Assembly (NCBI RefSeq): GCF_016587415.1
Contig: NZ_BNJI01000001.1
Span: 2,519,501-2,583,500, forward strand
Origin: Ktedonobacter sp. SOSP1-85
GTDB taxonomy: Bacteria; Chloroflexota; Ktedonobacteria; Ktedonobacterales; Ktedonobacteraceae
Direction: 5' to 3'
Length of the DNA: 64,000 bases
Shown: piece by piece, positions 22,216-31,889 of the stretch
How the letters are laid out: each line of letters opens with the position of its first letter
How positions within the stretch are numbered: position 1 is the first letter of the stretch
Position numbers and translations under genes: made by a program
The notes under the pieces: model-generated
Told to the model about the DNA's origin: nothing
What the model saw: only the letters and a program-made list of their open reading frames with translations
Database searches by the model: none

Positions 22216-22728
22216 ATGTCTTCGCCAATCGATAAACCACAGCAACTGACACACCTGGACGAACAGGGCAATATCCACATGGTCGATGTGACCACCCGTC
22301 CCGATACGATGCGAGAGGCCATCGCCAAGGGACGCATACGCATGCAGCCCGAAACCGTCCGCTTAATTGAACACAACCAGGTCTCGAAAGGGAGCGTCCT
22401 GGAGACCGCAAAGATCGCGGGCATCATGGCCGCCAAGCAGACTCCACAGCTCATTCCGCTCTGCCATCCCCTGCCAATGACGCATATTGATCTCCATTTT
22501 CTCCTTGATAGTGAGCAGGGATGTATCTCGATTGAGGGGCGCACCCGCACAACCTATAAAACAGGTGTCGATGTTGAAGCACTCACCGCCGTTACTGTAG
22601 CCGCCCTGACGATCTATGATATGTGTAAAGGACTCGATACCACAATTACCCTGGAGCAGGCCTATGTCTCACAGAAAAGCGGCGGCAAAAGCGGCACCGT
22701 CTCCTTTACGCCAGAGCAACGGAGTTAG
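22216..22728 (+). CDS. moaC: Cyclic pyranopterin monophosphate synthase MoaC
   Basis: Catalyses formation of cPMP in molybdenum cofactor synthesis together with MoaA. MVDVTTRPDT at the N-terminus, then GNxxxTAKIAGIMAAK-type (KGSVLETAKIAGIMAAKQT), LIPLCHPLP, TGVDVEALTAV and YDMCKGLD match the family. Length is 170 aa, standard. AAAGGAGG precedes the ATG. MoaA is not adjacent; fdhD at 13-14 kb is the functional relative in the window. Confidence 0.97.
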   Translation: MSSPIDKPQQLTHLDEQGNIHMVDVTTRPDTMREAIAKGRIRMQPETVRLIEHNQVSKGSVLETAKIAGIMAAKQTPQLIPLCHPLPMTHIDLHFLLDSEQGCISIEGRTRTTYKTGVDVEALTAVTVAALTIYDMCKGLDTTITLEQAYVSQKSGGKSGTVSFTPEQRS

Positions 22729-22740
22729 CACCTCAGCTCA

Positions 22741-23796
22741 CTATGCGCTTACGCGTACTTCTAATAAGAGAAAGAGTGTCTCCAGCAGGTTATGCTCCTC
22801 TGGATCACTTAAGTTAAGATCTGTTTCGCCCAATGTCATCACCAGGGAACCCTGGGCATCGACGGGCTGTTCGCTACGAATGGCGAGCGGGTTGCCTCCA
22901 CGCCAACGCACAGGCTCGATGAGGGAGCCAAGGGGGACAGTAATGAGGAGACGTTGGCCATAAGTTTGTGGGTCGAGGTGCTGTAAATGCAACTCAAGAG
23001 TACGCTCACGCTGGGTAATTGAGCCATGTAAACCCCTGGCCTGCAAGTGGATTACTGGCTGCTCAAGAGAGCGGCTGAGCACGTCGGCCCGGCGTACCGT
23101 TTTGCCGCGTGCGCCAGCTCCCGTGAGAGTAGGAGTATACTGGTACACCTGTGCACCCGAGCCGGGCGGGACCGCTGGTCCTTGCGCAAGGGTAGCCACG
23201 CGCACGAGATCCTGGGTGGCGCTCTGGCGAATGGTGCTCTGACCAATACGGGCACTCATACGCAGGGCCAGCTGGAGAAGCGCCCGCGCCGCCTCGGCAT
23301 CATCCTGATGACTACGCCGCGCCTGCTTCAAGATCGCCTCCGCCTGGCTAATAAGAGTGCGACAGAGGTGACCAAGCATCCGCTGGGGAGTCACACCCGC
23401 GCCGCGATTTCCACCCAGACCATACATGGCATAGGTATCGGTTTCATGGAGGGCCGCCCCCATTGCATCATAGATCTCCAGGTATGCCTGGTGACATTCA
23501 GCACAACCAACAAGGTGGTAGAGCAGTGTGGCATAGCGCAGTGTAGCCTCTTCATCGCCACGCAGTTGCGCCAGCACAAAATCTGGCAACTGCTGATAAA
23601 AAGGCAGGTGATAGCTGCTCTCAACTTGCAGCTCCAGTAGCGCCTCAGGTCTGTGACCAGGACGCGCTCCATGCCTGGAGGCTGCTACCGGTATTCCCGC
23701 ATCGCTTTTCGGCTCGCGCAGGAGTTGCAATAACCATTGGGCCAGCCGGCTTTCGCTGCCAGGGGCCATTGCGTTGTGATCAAACTGCTTGTCCAT
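22741..23796 (-). CDS. ZAS-like zinc-motif protein, possible anti-sigma factor
   Basis: 351 aa with no transmembrane segment. Residues ~85-105 contain HLVGCAECHQAYLEI, the H-x3-C-x2-C pattern of ZAS anti-sigma domains. The C-terminal half (from ~250) looks beta-rich (ITQRERTLELHLQHLD, LLITVPLGSLIEPV) and has no named domain. It starts 32 bp after the stop of the sigma-like gene, behind a strong GAGAGGAG site, so the two form an operon. The pairing supports a sigma/anti-sigma model, but neither contact nor DNA binding can be shown here. Confidence 0.65.
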   Translation of the reverse strand: MDKQFDHNAMAPGSESRLAQWLLQLLREPKSDAGIPVAASRHGARPGHRPEALLELQVESSYHLPFYQQLPDFVLAQLRGDEEATLRYATLLYHLVGCAECHQAYLEIYDAMGAALHETDTYAMYGLGGNRGAGVTPQRMLGHLCRTLISQAEAILKQARRSHQDDAEAARALLQLALRMSARIGQSTIRQSATQDLVRVATLAQGPAVPPGSGAQVYQYTPTLTGAGARGKTVRRADVLSRSLEQPVIHLQARGLHGSITQRERTLELHLQHLDPQTYGQRLLITVPLGSLIEPVRWRGGNPLAIRSEQPVDAQGSLVMTLGETDLNLSDPEEHNLLETLFLLLEVRVSA

Positions 23797-23828
23797 TTCT
23801 CTACTCCTCTCGAGCCTTCAATCTCTTG

Positions 23829-24740
23829 CTATTCCTCTTCTTCACGGTAGAAGCGGGCCAGGCGCTTCAGCTGGGCGGCTGTTACATGGATGACATCCGT
23901 GCCATCCCATTCGAGTAAGCCTTCTGTGACCAGTTGTCTCAGGGCCGTATGTATCTGCTCCGCTGTGAGATCATCATGGACAAGTGTGTGAATCGCCAGT
24001 ATACTGTCCTGCTTACCGGGAGCGGAGGCCTTATATTCTATCAAACGTAACGCAACGCGTACTGTCAAATTGGTACTTTGCTGCTGCAAACAATGACGCA
24101 ATTTACGGTGTGCATGGTCCTTATGCTGGCTCATATGAGGGTTAGTTTCCACAGGAGTCGATGTATCGATATGCAGCTCCTTCACAACTACCTGCAAGAG
24201 ATCATCGGCACCCATCTCATGCAGTTCTTGCATGACTGCTTGAAGTTGATTGGGGGCGGCGCTGAGTACAAAGATACAGTGCTTAAGTAAATTGCGTAAC
24301 TGAGCCTGAGAAGCCAGGTGTAAGGCAAGATCTTCTGGAGTAGCGAAAGGAGTCGTTCCCCAGGCCGTAACAACTGCGTCCTCAAGAGGATCTTCGTCGC
24401 TCTCTTCTCGCTCAAATTGTTCCAGCTCCGCCGCCGTATTCACCTGGAGTCGGCGCTTGCGAAGACGATCAATCGCCTTATTTCTCACGCTTCGGCTAAG
24501 AAAGGTATAGAATTGAGCATCCGTTAAGCCGTCAAGCGCCGTCTTTGGCGTTCGATCTTCTCCACCCAGGAGTCCTAAACGCACAAGCTGCTCCACGACA
24601 TGGCCCACCACCGTGTCCACCTCGAAGGCATCATATTTAAGTGAACCCAGAAAGCGCTGTGCATTACGATGCAAATAGGCGTAGAGAAGGGGATAGCTCT
24701 GCTCTGGTCGATACCGAAGGTCGTCTGCTGTAAATGGCAT
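23829..24740 (-). CDS. Sigma-70-like region 2 protein, divergent
   Basis: 303 aa. DAQFYTFLSRSVRNKAIDRLRKRRLQ (about residues 70-100) resembles sigma region 2, with helix 2.3-2.4 aromatic and basic residues. The remainder diverges from ECF sigma region 4. The C-terminal 60 residues (LAIHTLVHDDLTAEQIHTALRQLVTEGLLEW) read like a winged helix that could replace region 4. The start ATG 24740 follows GTAGGAG. It is co-transcribed with the ZAS-like gene. It may be an unusual ECF factor or a sigma-derived regulator. Confidence 0.65.
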   Translation of the reverse strand: MPFTADDLRYRPEQSYPLLYAYLHRNAQRFLGSLKYDAFEVDTVVGHVVEQLVRLGLLGGEDRTPKTALDGLTDAQFYTFLSRSVRNKAIDRLRKRRLQVNTAAELEQFEREESDEDPLEDAVVTAWGTTPFATPEDLALHLASQAQLRNLLKHCIFVLSAAPNQLQAVMQELHEMGADDLLQVVVKELHIDTSTPVETNPHMSQHKDHAHRKLRHCLQQQSTNLTVRVALRLIEYKASAPGKQDSILAIHTLVHDDLTAEQIHTALRQLVTEGLLEWDGTDVIHVTAAQLKRLARFYREEEE

Positions 24741-24849
24741 GCGGGGAACTCCTACAAAATGCCCATAAAATAGTCTTCTGCATGCTCCGCACCTCTTCGA
24801 TCACAGAGCTTGCCTCTTGCATTGTACAAGGATTAGTGAGGGAACGCAA

Positions 24850-24894
24850 CAAATTGCATCCCTCCATACATTAGATATGGAGGGATGCAATTTG
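24850..24894 (-). terminator. Hairpin after XRE-TPR gene 2
   Basis: A perfect 19 bp stem (CAAATTGCATCCCTCCATA and complement), 50 bp past the stop of the minus-strand XRE-TPR gene. It lacks a strong T run, so terminator function is likely but not certain. Confidence 0.55.
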
Positions 24895-24945
24895 CTCTAT
24901 CTAGTGATCAACGTAATAGGGTGACGCAGTCATCCGCACCCCTGT

Positions 24946-26328
24946 TTACTCCAGGTCGCCACGCTTACCCAGGCGCTGATGCTCATAGGCTTTTTTAATC
25001 GCCGACAGGCTGCGCTGAACCTCGCCGCGCTCCTCAAGGAGGTTCGCGAAGCGGAAATATGCGCTCGCCGCGATCTCATGGGCATTCGAGGCATCGAGCA
25101 AATCCAGGGCCTGCGTAAAGTAGGCATCGGCTTGCGTAAAATCGCTCTTCTGATGATAGATCTGCGCCAGGGTAATCAAGGACTGCCCCTGGGTCTGGGC
25201 GTCCTCACTGGAGCGCGCAAACTCAAGTGCCTGGCTCGCCTCGCGCTGAGCCTCTTCGACCTCACCACGCTTGAGCAGGAGCTCGGCCAGGGAGGTATGA
25301 CAGAGAGAGGCGGTGATCTCATCATTAAGCTCACGCTCAATGGCGATGGCCTGCCGGTACTCATTTTCCGCGCTCGTCAGGTCGTTCTTCTTCTCCAGGG
25401 CCTTGCCCAGGCGCTGGTGAGTTAGACCAACCAGGCGCTGCTCGTCGCGCATTTCATAAATGGCCAGGCTGCGCAAGGCATATTCGCGCGCCATCGCCAG
25501 TTTGCCAACCGTCTTATAATGCTGGCTGATCTCAATATACTTCCTGGCGAAGCTCTTGCTATCCCGGCTCATGGCATTGAGCATATCCAGAGCGCGATTG
25601 TAGAACTCAATCGACTTCTCCAGATCGCCCAGGCGGAAGTAGTCATTGGCCAGGTTGCTAAAGACCTCCAGGGAGAAGACGGGATCAGTAATCTGTCCAT
25701 TCTCAATCGCTGTAAAGCAGCGATGATGATTCTCCATGGCCAGCGTGTAGTTGTACAGCAAGAAGTAGGCCTTGCCTAGCAGGTTGCGCGCGCGCTCGGT
25801 CAACTCGCTATCGTTGATAGCCTCGCCCTGGCCGATGGCGGCGCGTAGATCAACCACTGCTTCTTGATACTCTCTTGACCCCAGGTGGATCTGCCCACGT
25901 AGCAGGTAGAGGCGATAGACCTGCTCTGTGGTGATACGCTCGGGTTGGATAGGAACCAGGAGTTCTTCGGCCTCTAGATAGGAACCCTGCTCAACCAGAA
26001 CACTGGCCTGCACCAGGTCAACGTCAACGCGCTGATCAGGGCCGGTATCAGCGGGCGAGTAGCCTACCGCGCGCGCTTCTGCCGCGCCGGCAGGAGAACC
26101 CTCTAATAAGAAGGTTAGAGGTACATCAAGGCGGCGAGCAAGAATCGACAACGCCTTGAGCGAAGGGCGGATCTTCCCGCGTTCAATCGCTGAAATATAC
26201 GAAATGGAGAACTCGGGGGCGGCCAGCTGCGCTTGAGTCATGTTTAGCTTTGTGCGCACTTCTCGAATATTCGTCCCTACTCGCGCTGCAACCGCCTTCC
26301 CTACATTAGCAGTTTCGAGGGATGGCAT
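24946..26328 (-). CDS. XRE-family HTH regulator with TPR repeats (paralog 2)
   Basis: 460 aa. The HTH is at residues ~18-75 (NIREVRTKLNMTQAQLA, SISYISAIERGKIRPSLKALSILARRLDV). Tandem TPRs run from ~100 to the end, with clear 34-residue periodicity (AMENHHRCFTAIENG, DLEKSIEFYNRALDML, DFTQADAYFTQALDLL). It shares its HTH core with the 20.7 kb protein. The ribosome-binding site AAGGAAA precedes ATG 26328. It is probably a transcription regulator whose TPR domain binds a peptide or protein. Confidence 0.9.
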   Translation of the reverse strand: MPSLETANVGKAVAARVGTNIREVRTKLNMTQAQLAAPEFSISYISAIERGKIRPSLKALSILARRLDVPLTFLLEGSPAGAAEARAVGYSPADTGPDQRVDVDLVQASVLVEQGSYLEAEELLVPIQPERITTEQVYRLYLLRGQIHLGSREYQEAVVDLRAAIGQGEAINDSELTERARNLLGKAYFLLYNYTLAMENHHRCFTAIENGQITDPVFSLEVFSNLANDYFRLGDLEKSIEFYNRALDMLNAMSRDSKSFARKYIEISQHYKTVGKLAMAREYALRSLAIYEMRDEQRLVGLTHQRLGKALEKKNDLTSAENEYRQAIAIERELNDEITASLCHTSLAELLLKRGEVEEAQREASQALEFARSSEDAQTQGQSLITLAQIYHQKSDFTQADAYFTQALDLLDASNAHEIAASAYFRFANLLEERGEVQRSLSAIKKAYEHQRLGKRGDLE

Positions 26329-27117
26329 GGAAATCGTTTCCTTTTTTTAAACCATACATGTTAACGCTTTTCACTCTCCCAGACAAAACGTCAACACATA
26401 CAATCGAACCGATCTAGCGATTGCCTTACGAGTCTCACGCGATTTTTTTACTACAGCAATTCTTGTATCACTCATGGAATCTACATGAGGCTTTAGCGTA
26501 AGAGCATTGACGTAAGACAGGAATTAGCTAGATACTACTTTCTCTCTTGTAGTCTAACATACACTTATGATTTGAGTCAACCCATATTGTACTTTCATCA
26601 TAGTGTTACTTCATAAAATTTTACATCGGCACATCAGAGCATAATTCAATATTTTTTGAGTTAAAAATCTCTACGTTTTCTATTCATTTTACGACCTCTG
26701 CGTATGGTTTTATGCTCGAGTTTCTATACAAATTTTCGCTACAATTTATCAGATCATTTCACAATGATTCATTCTATAGCATGCCTCCTTCTGCTTACCT
26801 TGCTCTCTTGTATGCTTGCTCTCTACAAGCCTCCCACCACCCTTACATAACTATTTACGTAGCTCCACCGAGTGCCTGCTAGAGCGGCCTATAGAAAAGA
26901 GAGAAAACCGCCTTCAGAATTGGAAAACCACGGTTTCATCCCTTTTTCCGGCTATCTCTCGCGCCCATCTTATGATACACTTGATAAATACGTGCCTGTA
27001 CACACGCATGGTCTTATTTTATTTTTGCTTCCTTTTTATAGCTCAACCTTACCTATTGTTCAGGTGCAGCGTTGCGCATAACTTCAGTTTCTTGCCAGTA
27101 CACAGAAAGGCTACGCG
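26329..27117. other. Long A/T-rich intergenic region
   Basis: About 790 bp between divergent genes. Short open frames here lack ribosome-binding sites and overlap the ligase start. Apart from the promoter at 26551-26580 and an ATTGTACTTT motif (26586-26595) also found at the other XRE-TPR promoter, I see nothing. Confidence 0.5.
26551..26580 (-). promoter_or_regulatory. Possible promoter of XRE-TPR gene 2
   Basis: The minus strand reads TTGACT (26580-26575), 18 bp, TAGACT (26556-26551), leaving a leader of ~215 nt. Confidence 0.4.
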
Positions 27118-28692
27118 ATGGAAACTATTCCTCAATTGTTTAACTATGCTGTTGAACAATACCGTAACCAACCCGTACTCCTCGAACCGACCGATGGTAA
27201 TTCCATATCTATCCTCTCCTATCTCCAGGTGCGCGAACGCATGCAGCAGTTCGCGGGCTATCTTCAGAGTCAGCAGGCCCAGAAGGGTGAACGTATTATG
27301 ATCTGGTCGGCGAGCCGAGCTGACTGGCTCATCGCCTATTTTGCCGCCGTTCTTCTCGGTATGGTGGTTGTTCCCGTCGACGTCAATAGCAAAGAGGATT
27401 TTATCACTCGTCTCATCGAGGCGACGGGCGCTCGTTTCTTGCTGACAACGCAGAAACAATTTGAAACTCTCCCCTCGCTTCCACTGACCTTCATTGATAT
27501 AGATAATCTTCCTCAAGCCGCTTTTGATCCCTCTGCCCTCCCCACCATCGCAAAAGATGACCTGGCCTCCCTTGTCTTTACCTCCGGCACAACCGGCCAG
27601 CCCAAAGGCGTGATGCTCAGCCACTACAATATTACCTCCAATGCTCTATCAGCGGTGGAGGTGGTGGATATTCGTCCACAGGAACGGGCGCTCTCTATTC
27701 TGCCACTCTCACATATGTTTGAACTGACAATCGACCTGGCGATCTTTTATGTTGGTGCCAGCGTGACCTATGCTCGCTCCCTGGCTCCTGATACCCTCTT
27801 CAGGCTTTTCGCCTCACAGCGTATCACGCTTATGGTCCTGGTTCCCCAGGTGCTCCAACTCTTTATGAATGGCATTGATCGCGAGGTACGACGCCAGCAT
27901 AAGGAGAAAATATGGGAACGGCTCCACTCCGTGGCGGCTCTGCTCCCCTTCTCCTTGCGCCGCTATCTCTTTGGCTCGGTGCATAAGAAACTGGGTGGTC
28001 ACTTCCGCTTCTTCGTCAGCGGTGGCGCCTACCTGCCGCCCGCACTAGGAAGCCGCTGGGAGAATATGGGTGTGCGCGTTCACCCAGGCTATGGTACGAC
28101 CGAGTGTTCGCCCGTGGTCAGCGTCACACGCAAGCATGACCACCATATGGAGTCGGCGGGGCAGCCTCTGCCCGGCGTAGAGGTACGCATCGCTCCCGAT
28201 AACGAGATCCTGGTGCGCGGCCCGAATATCACGCAAGGCTACTGGAATAATCCTGAGGCAACTGCCGCCGCTTTTGAGGGCGAGTGGTATCGCACAGGTG
28301 ATCTCGGCTTCCTCGATAAGCAGAATAGACTCTATATCAAGGGACGCAAAAAGAACCTGATTGTTCTCTCCAATGGGATGAATGTCTATCCCGAGGATGT
28401 CGAAAACGCTTTTCAGGGCCATCCAGACCTTAAGGATGTTGTTATCATGGGGCTTGAGAATGAGGATCGTGGACCCGAAGTACATGCCATTCTGCTCATG
28501 GAACAGCCTGATCAGGCAAAAGCCAGGGCTGCGATTCAGCAAGCGAACAAGCGTCTGGCGAGCCATCAACAAATCAAAGGCTTTACCATCTGGCCTGAGA
28601 GCGATTTTCCTCGCACACATACACTGAAAGTGAAGCGCCAGGAGGTATTCTCGCAACTCACCACACTCAGGAAGGAACAGAAGATACACTAA
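27118..28692 (+). CDS. AMP-dependent synthetase/ligase (acyl-CoA synthetase-like)
   Basis: 524 aa ANL-superfamily adenylating enzyme. The phosphate-binding loop is [13 protein letters not shown] (~150-162), followed by [19 protein letters not shown] and, near the C-terminus, KVKRQEV with the catalytic Lys. It most resembles long-chain fatty acid-CoA ligases, activating an acyl substrate as acyl-AMP then acyl-CoA; substrate specificity is not readable. The stop TAA and the rsmI ATG are one base apart, so the two are translationally linked. Confidence 0.9.
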   Translation: METIPQLFNYAVEQYRNQPVLLEPTDGNSISILSYLQVRERMQQFAGYLQSQQAQKGERIMIWSASRADWLIAYFAAVLLGMVVVPVDVNSKEDFITRLIEATGARFLLTTQKQFETLPSLPLTFIDIDNLPQAAFDPSALPTIAKDDLASLVFTSGTTGQPKGVMLSHYNITSNALSAVEVVDIRPQERALSILPLSHMFELTIDLAIFYVGASVTYARSLAPDTLFRLFASQRITLMVLVPQVLQLFMNGIDREVRRQHKEKIWERLHSVAALLPFSLRRYLFGSVHKKLGGHFRFFVSGGAYLPPALGSRWENMGVRVHPGYGTTECSPVVSVTRKHDHHMESAGQPLPGVEVRIAPDNEILVRGPNITQGYWNNPEATAAAFEGEWYRTGDLGFLDKQNRLYIKGRKKNLIVLSNGMNVYPEDVENAFQGHPDLKDVVIMGLENEDRGPEVHAILLMEQPDQAKARAAIQQANKRLASHQQIKGFTIWPESDFPRTHTLKVKRQEVFSQLTTLRKEQKIH

Positions 28693-28693
28693 T

Positions 28694-29398
28694 ATGCTCT
28701 ATCTGGTCGCTACTCCGATTGGAAATTTAAATGACATTACGCTACGTGCGCTCGAAGTCTTGCGCTCAGTCGATGCTGTCGCCAGCGAGGATACGCGCAA
28801 GACCGGCATGCTGCTGAAACACTTCGAGATCTCCAAACCTCAGATCGCGTTCCACGCCTTCAATGAGCAACGCGCAGGGGAACGCATCGAAAACCTGCTA
28901 CGCCAGGGTCAGTCGGTAGCAGTAGTGACAGATGCGGGCACACCCGGCATTTCGGATCCAGGCTATACGCTTGTCCAGCGAGCCGTTCAGGCCAATCTCG
29001 AGGTCACGATGATTCCAGGGCCAACCGCCTGTATTATGGCGGTTGTGCTCTCTGGTCTGCCAACTCACAGCTTTACCTTTCGCGGCTTTCCCCCTCGCAA
29101 GACTGTTGGGCGCCGCAAGTTTATGGAGGTCGATAAAGACTCACCCCATACACTGATCTTCTATGAGAGTCCTTATCGCGTGCTTGATTTTCTGAAAGAT
29201 GCGCTTGAGGTCTATGGCGACCGCCCCGCCGCGCTTGCCAACGATCTGACAAAGATGTTTGAGAAAGTCGAGCGCGGCAGCCTCTCCTCTCTCATCGCGG
29301 CTACGCCCGAGAGCAAGCTTAAAGGCGAGTATATCGTGGTGATCGCAGGCAAGGGACGCGAAACCAGTAGCGGTGCTGATGCGGATGATGAGGGATAG
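28694..29398 (+). CDS. rsmI: 16S rRNA (cytidine-2'-O)-methyltransferase RsmI
   Basis: Methylates the ribose of C1402 in 16S rRNA using SAM. Family signatures: [28 protein letters not shown] and [13 protein letters not shown]; the C-terminal [10 protein letters not shown] is also present. At 234 aa it lacks the ~45-residue C-terminal extension seen in many homologues, ending instead in an acidic tail (GADADDEG). The stop runs straight into a family B repeat, which may have clipped the C-terminus. Confidence 0.95.
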   Translation: MLYLVATPIGNLNDITLRALEVLRSVDAVASEDTRKTGMLLKHFEISKPQIAFHAFNEQRAGERIENLLRQGQSVAVVTDAGTPGISDPGYTLVQRAVQANLEVTMIPGPTACIMAVVLSGLPTHSFTFRGFPPRKTVGRRKFMEVDKDSPHTLIFYESPYRVLDFLKDALEVYGDRPAALANDLTKMFEKVERGSLSSLIAATPESKLKGEYIVVIAGKGRETSSGADADDEG

Positions 29399-29460
29399 GA
29401 CGACGCTACGGGGGGCACGACGCTGCTGAAGCACGCATCTATATATGAAGGTGGGGAGTA

Positions 29461-29524
29461 GGACGACGCTACTGGCGTACGCGTCTACTTCCGGAAGTAG
29501 ACGCGTACGCCAGTAGCGTCGTCC
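29461..29524. repeat. Perfect 64 bp palindrome, family B
   Basis: Two exact 32 bp arms with no loop (centre TTCC|GGAA). A degraded direct copy of the left arm lies at 29398-29440 (GGACGACGCTAC, CACGACGCTGCTGAAGCACG). It lies between the rsmI stop and the stop of the convergent FHA-TIR gene. Confidence 0.9.
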
Positions 29525-29525
29525 A

Positions 29526-30752
29526 TTATAAGACATTGGCCGGGATATAGGTGAAGTGCAGCTCGCGTAACTCCTCGGGCGGGGACACAAGCGGCACTTC
29601 CCAGTACACCGGGCGCAAAAAGGCGCGTTCGCCCGCGAGGCGCAAGGCAGATTCCCACTCCTGTTTCATGTATGCCGAACGCGCGGCGTTACTCGACCAG
29701 AAGAGCTGAAAGATTGAGGCACTCTTGAGCTTCTGCTCTAACGCTGGTCCCTCCTGCTGCTCTCTTCGTAGCGCCTCCACTTCCCGCAGAAACGGAAGGT
29801 CCAGAGTACTCAACGCCTTGTGAATTGCTCGCGCGATGACCTCATCCTCATGACTATAAGCCAGGTAGACAGTGTGCAAGCTCTCGGTCGTCATCTGAAT
29901 GCAATTTTCATATGCAGGAGGCCAGATATCTAATTCTTTTCCAGCGAACTCAAGCGGCACCTCAAGCAGGCCAAGCAAGAGTGGCCCGGCATAAAAGGCG
30001 ATACTACAGGTGCGTATCTTCGCCTCTTGCTCTGGCTTGACATAGAAGCGAAAGGTAGCCCGCTGCCAATCTTTCATCCCGTTCAGCGTGATACGCCGCG
30101 GATGAAAGAAGATGCCCTCGCCTTCGGGAACAATCGTCAGGTTCATATCCGGATGGACAAGTACTTCGCCTGCATCCGCAGACTCCTCCGTATCATCCTC
30201 GATTTCGTGCAAAAGTCTCAAGGCATCCTGGCGCACCTGTTGCGCAGCATCCGGACGATGAAGATAGATAAAGAAGGCATTCCATGATCCAATACCAATC
30301 AACCGGGGAGAGAAACTCGTCAACTGCCAGGCGGCAGCCGCGCCTGGTTGCGCCACTCTGGCCTCATCCGCCTGAGATCCCATCACTCCTCGTACGGGGA
30401 GTATCACAGTGGGTATGTCTTCTATGCGAGGCATCTCAACATCGTGTAGCTCGAACACGAGGATATTGCTCCCGATACGCAGCTCAGCTCCGTGGCGCAA
30501 GATATAGGGCCGGTGGGGCGCGATTTTTATCCCATTGATATAGGTTCCATTCGCGCTATCCTCATCGGTGAGAATATATTTCCCTTGCTCAAAGCAGAGT
30601 GTAGCATGTCGACGCGATACAAGTCGGTCGCCTGAGAGAGGGATATCATTCTTAGAAGAGCGTCCAATTAACGTCACCGGCTGATCAATGCGATATGCAT
30701 TGCCATGCTGTCCCTTTACACTCACACTTGCAAGTGGCTGACGTTCTCTCAT
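29526..30752 (-). CDS. FHA-TIR fusion protein
   Basis: 408 aa. The N-terminal FHA domain (~20-105) has IGRSSKNDI, SRRHA and NGTYING, the phosphothreonine-binding loops. A middle beta-rich region (~150-280) has no assignment. The C-terminal ~115 residues look like a TIR domain: VYLAYSHEDEVIARAI, then LKSASIFQLFWSSNAARSAYMKQEWESAL. The Glu in KQEWESAL matches the position of the catalytic or near-catalytic Glu in TIR_2 proteins. It is soluble. It could couple kinase signalling to TIR signalling or NAD cleavage; the kinase at 56.5 kb is not adjacent. GGGGAGG precedes the ATG. Confidence 0.82.
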   Translation of the reverse strand: MRERQPLASVSVKGQHGNAYRIDQPVTLIGRSSKNDIPLSGDRLVSRRHATLCFEQGKYILTDEDSANGTYINGIKIAPHRPYILRHGAELRIGSNILVFELHDVEMPRIEDIPTVILPVRGVMGSQADEARVAQPGAAAAWQLTSFSPRLIGIGSWNAFFIYLHRPDAAQQVRQDALRLLHEIEDDTEESADAGEVLVHPDMNLTIVPEGEGIFFHPRRITLNGMKDWQRATFRFYVKPEQEAKIRTCSIAFYAGPLLLGLLEVPLEFAGKELDIWPPAYENCIQMTTESLHTVYLAYSHEDEVIARAIHKALSTLDLPFLREVEALRREQQEGPALEQKLKSASIFQLFWSSNAARSAYMKQEWESALRLAGERAFLRPVYWEVPLVSPPEELRELHFTYIPANVL

Positions 30753-30875
30753 AAGAGCCTCCCCTTCTTGTCCCCGCTAGGTCGCGTTTGAGGCTGGCAT
30801 TGCGTGCTACACGCGAAATACAATGGCAAATAAGCAAAAAATCTTATTATATTATAACATACGCTTCTACGAGCG

Positions 30876-30921
30876 GTGCGCGCTCCGCCTTTCCCTGGCT
30901 TCAGGTAATGAGAGCGCGCAC
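30876..30921 (-). terminator. Weak hairpin after mdh
   Basis: GTGCGCGCTC and GAGCGCGCAC pair 10 bp across a 26-nt loop, 25 bp past the mdh stop. There is no clear T run next to it. Confidence 0.35.
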
Positions 30922-30945
30922 GCTGCTTTTCATGCCTGTATAAGG

Positions 30946-31872
30946 CTAGATGCCCATTACATGCACCAGTTCCTTGACGGCATCGGCCGATTTGGTGAGC
31001 TGTTCGCGCTCACTGGGGTTCAGCTCGATCTCAATGACCTTCTCCAGACCCTTTGAGCCGATTTGGGCCGGCACACCCACAAAGAGATCGTGAATGCCGT
31101 ACTCACCCTGGAGGTAGACCGCGCAGGGCATGATCATCTTCTTATCCAGCATGATAGAGTCGACCATTTGCAAGACGGAGGCCGAGGGAGCATAGTAGGC
31201 GCTACCCGTGCCCAGCAGCTTCACAATTTCAGCGCCACCATCGCGGGTGCGTTGTACAATCTCTTCAATACGCTCGGGCGAGATAAGCTGCGAGATGGGT
31301 ACGCCCGCGACTGTACACATACGTGCAAGCGGAACCATGGTGTCGCCATGCCCACCCAGGACATAGGCCTGAACATCGCGTACCGAGGCTCCAACCTCTT
31401 GTGCGATAAAGGTGCGGAAGCGCGCGGTATCCAGCACACCTGCCATGCCAAGCACACGCTCACGTGGGAAACCGCTGACCTTGAGCGAGATCTGCGCCAT
31501 GGCATCGAGAGGATTAGTCACACAGATAATGATACAGTCGGGTGAATATTTGACCACTTGCTCGGTAACCTGCGAGACGATCTCCTGATTCTTTTTCACC
31601 AGGTCGTCACGCGTCATTCCGGGCTTACGTGGGAAACCAGAGGTGATAACGACGATATCGGAACCGACGGTATCGGCGTAATCGTTGGTACCAGTTACCT
31701 GTGTATCAAATCCAAGCACAGGTCCGGCCTGCATGATGTCAAGCGCCTTTCCCTGTGGCATATTAGGTACGATGTCAAACATGACTACATCAGCGTAGTC
31801 ACGCTCTGCCAGGCGCTGGACAAGAGTGCTGCCTACAAAGCCGGCTCCTACGACGGTGATTTTTCTTCGCAT
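30946..31872 (-). CDS. mdh: Malate dehydrogenase (LDH-like group)
   Basis: Interconverts malate and oxaloacetate with NAD in the TCA cycle. The Rossmann loop is VGAGFVGS (8-15). Substrate-binding arginines lie in SGFPRKPGMTRDDL, and the catalytic His in VLGGHGDTMVPL. At 308 aa it belongs to the lactate-dehydrogenase-like MDH group found in Chloroflexota. GFPRKPG with Arg, rather than Gln, at the specificity loop favours malate over lactate. GGACG precedes ATG 31872. Monocistronic. Confidence 0.95.
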   Translation of the reverse strand: MRRKITVVGAGFVGSTLVQRLAERDYADVVMFDIVPNMPQGKALDIMQAGPVLGFDTQVTGTNDYADTVGSDIVVITSGFPRKPGMTRDDLVKKNQEIVSQVTEQVVKYSPDCIIICVTNPLDAMAQISLKVSGFPRERVLGMAGVLDTARFRTFIAQEVGASVRDVQAYVLGGHGDTMVPLARMCTVAGVPISQLISPERIEEIVQRTRDGGAEIVKLLGTGSAYYAPSASVLQMVDSIMLDKKMIMPCAVYLQGEYGIHDLFVGVPAQIGSKGLEKVIEIELNPSEREQLTKSADAVKELVHVMGI

Positions 31873-31889
31873 TGACGCGTCCTTTCAAA

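Noticed and set aside
26816..27301. 161-aa ORF before the acyl-CoA ligase
   Set aside because: It overlaps the ligase in another frame and has no ribosome-binding site.
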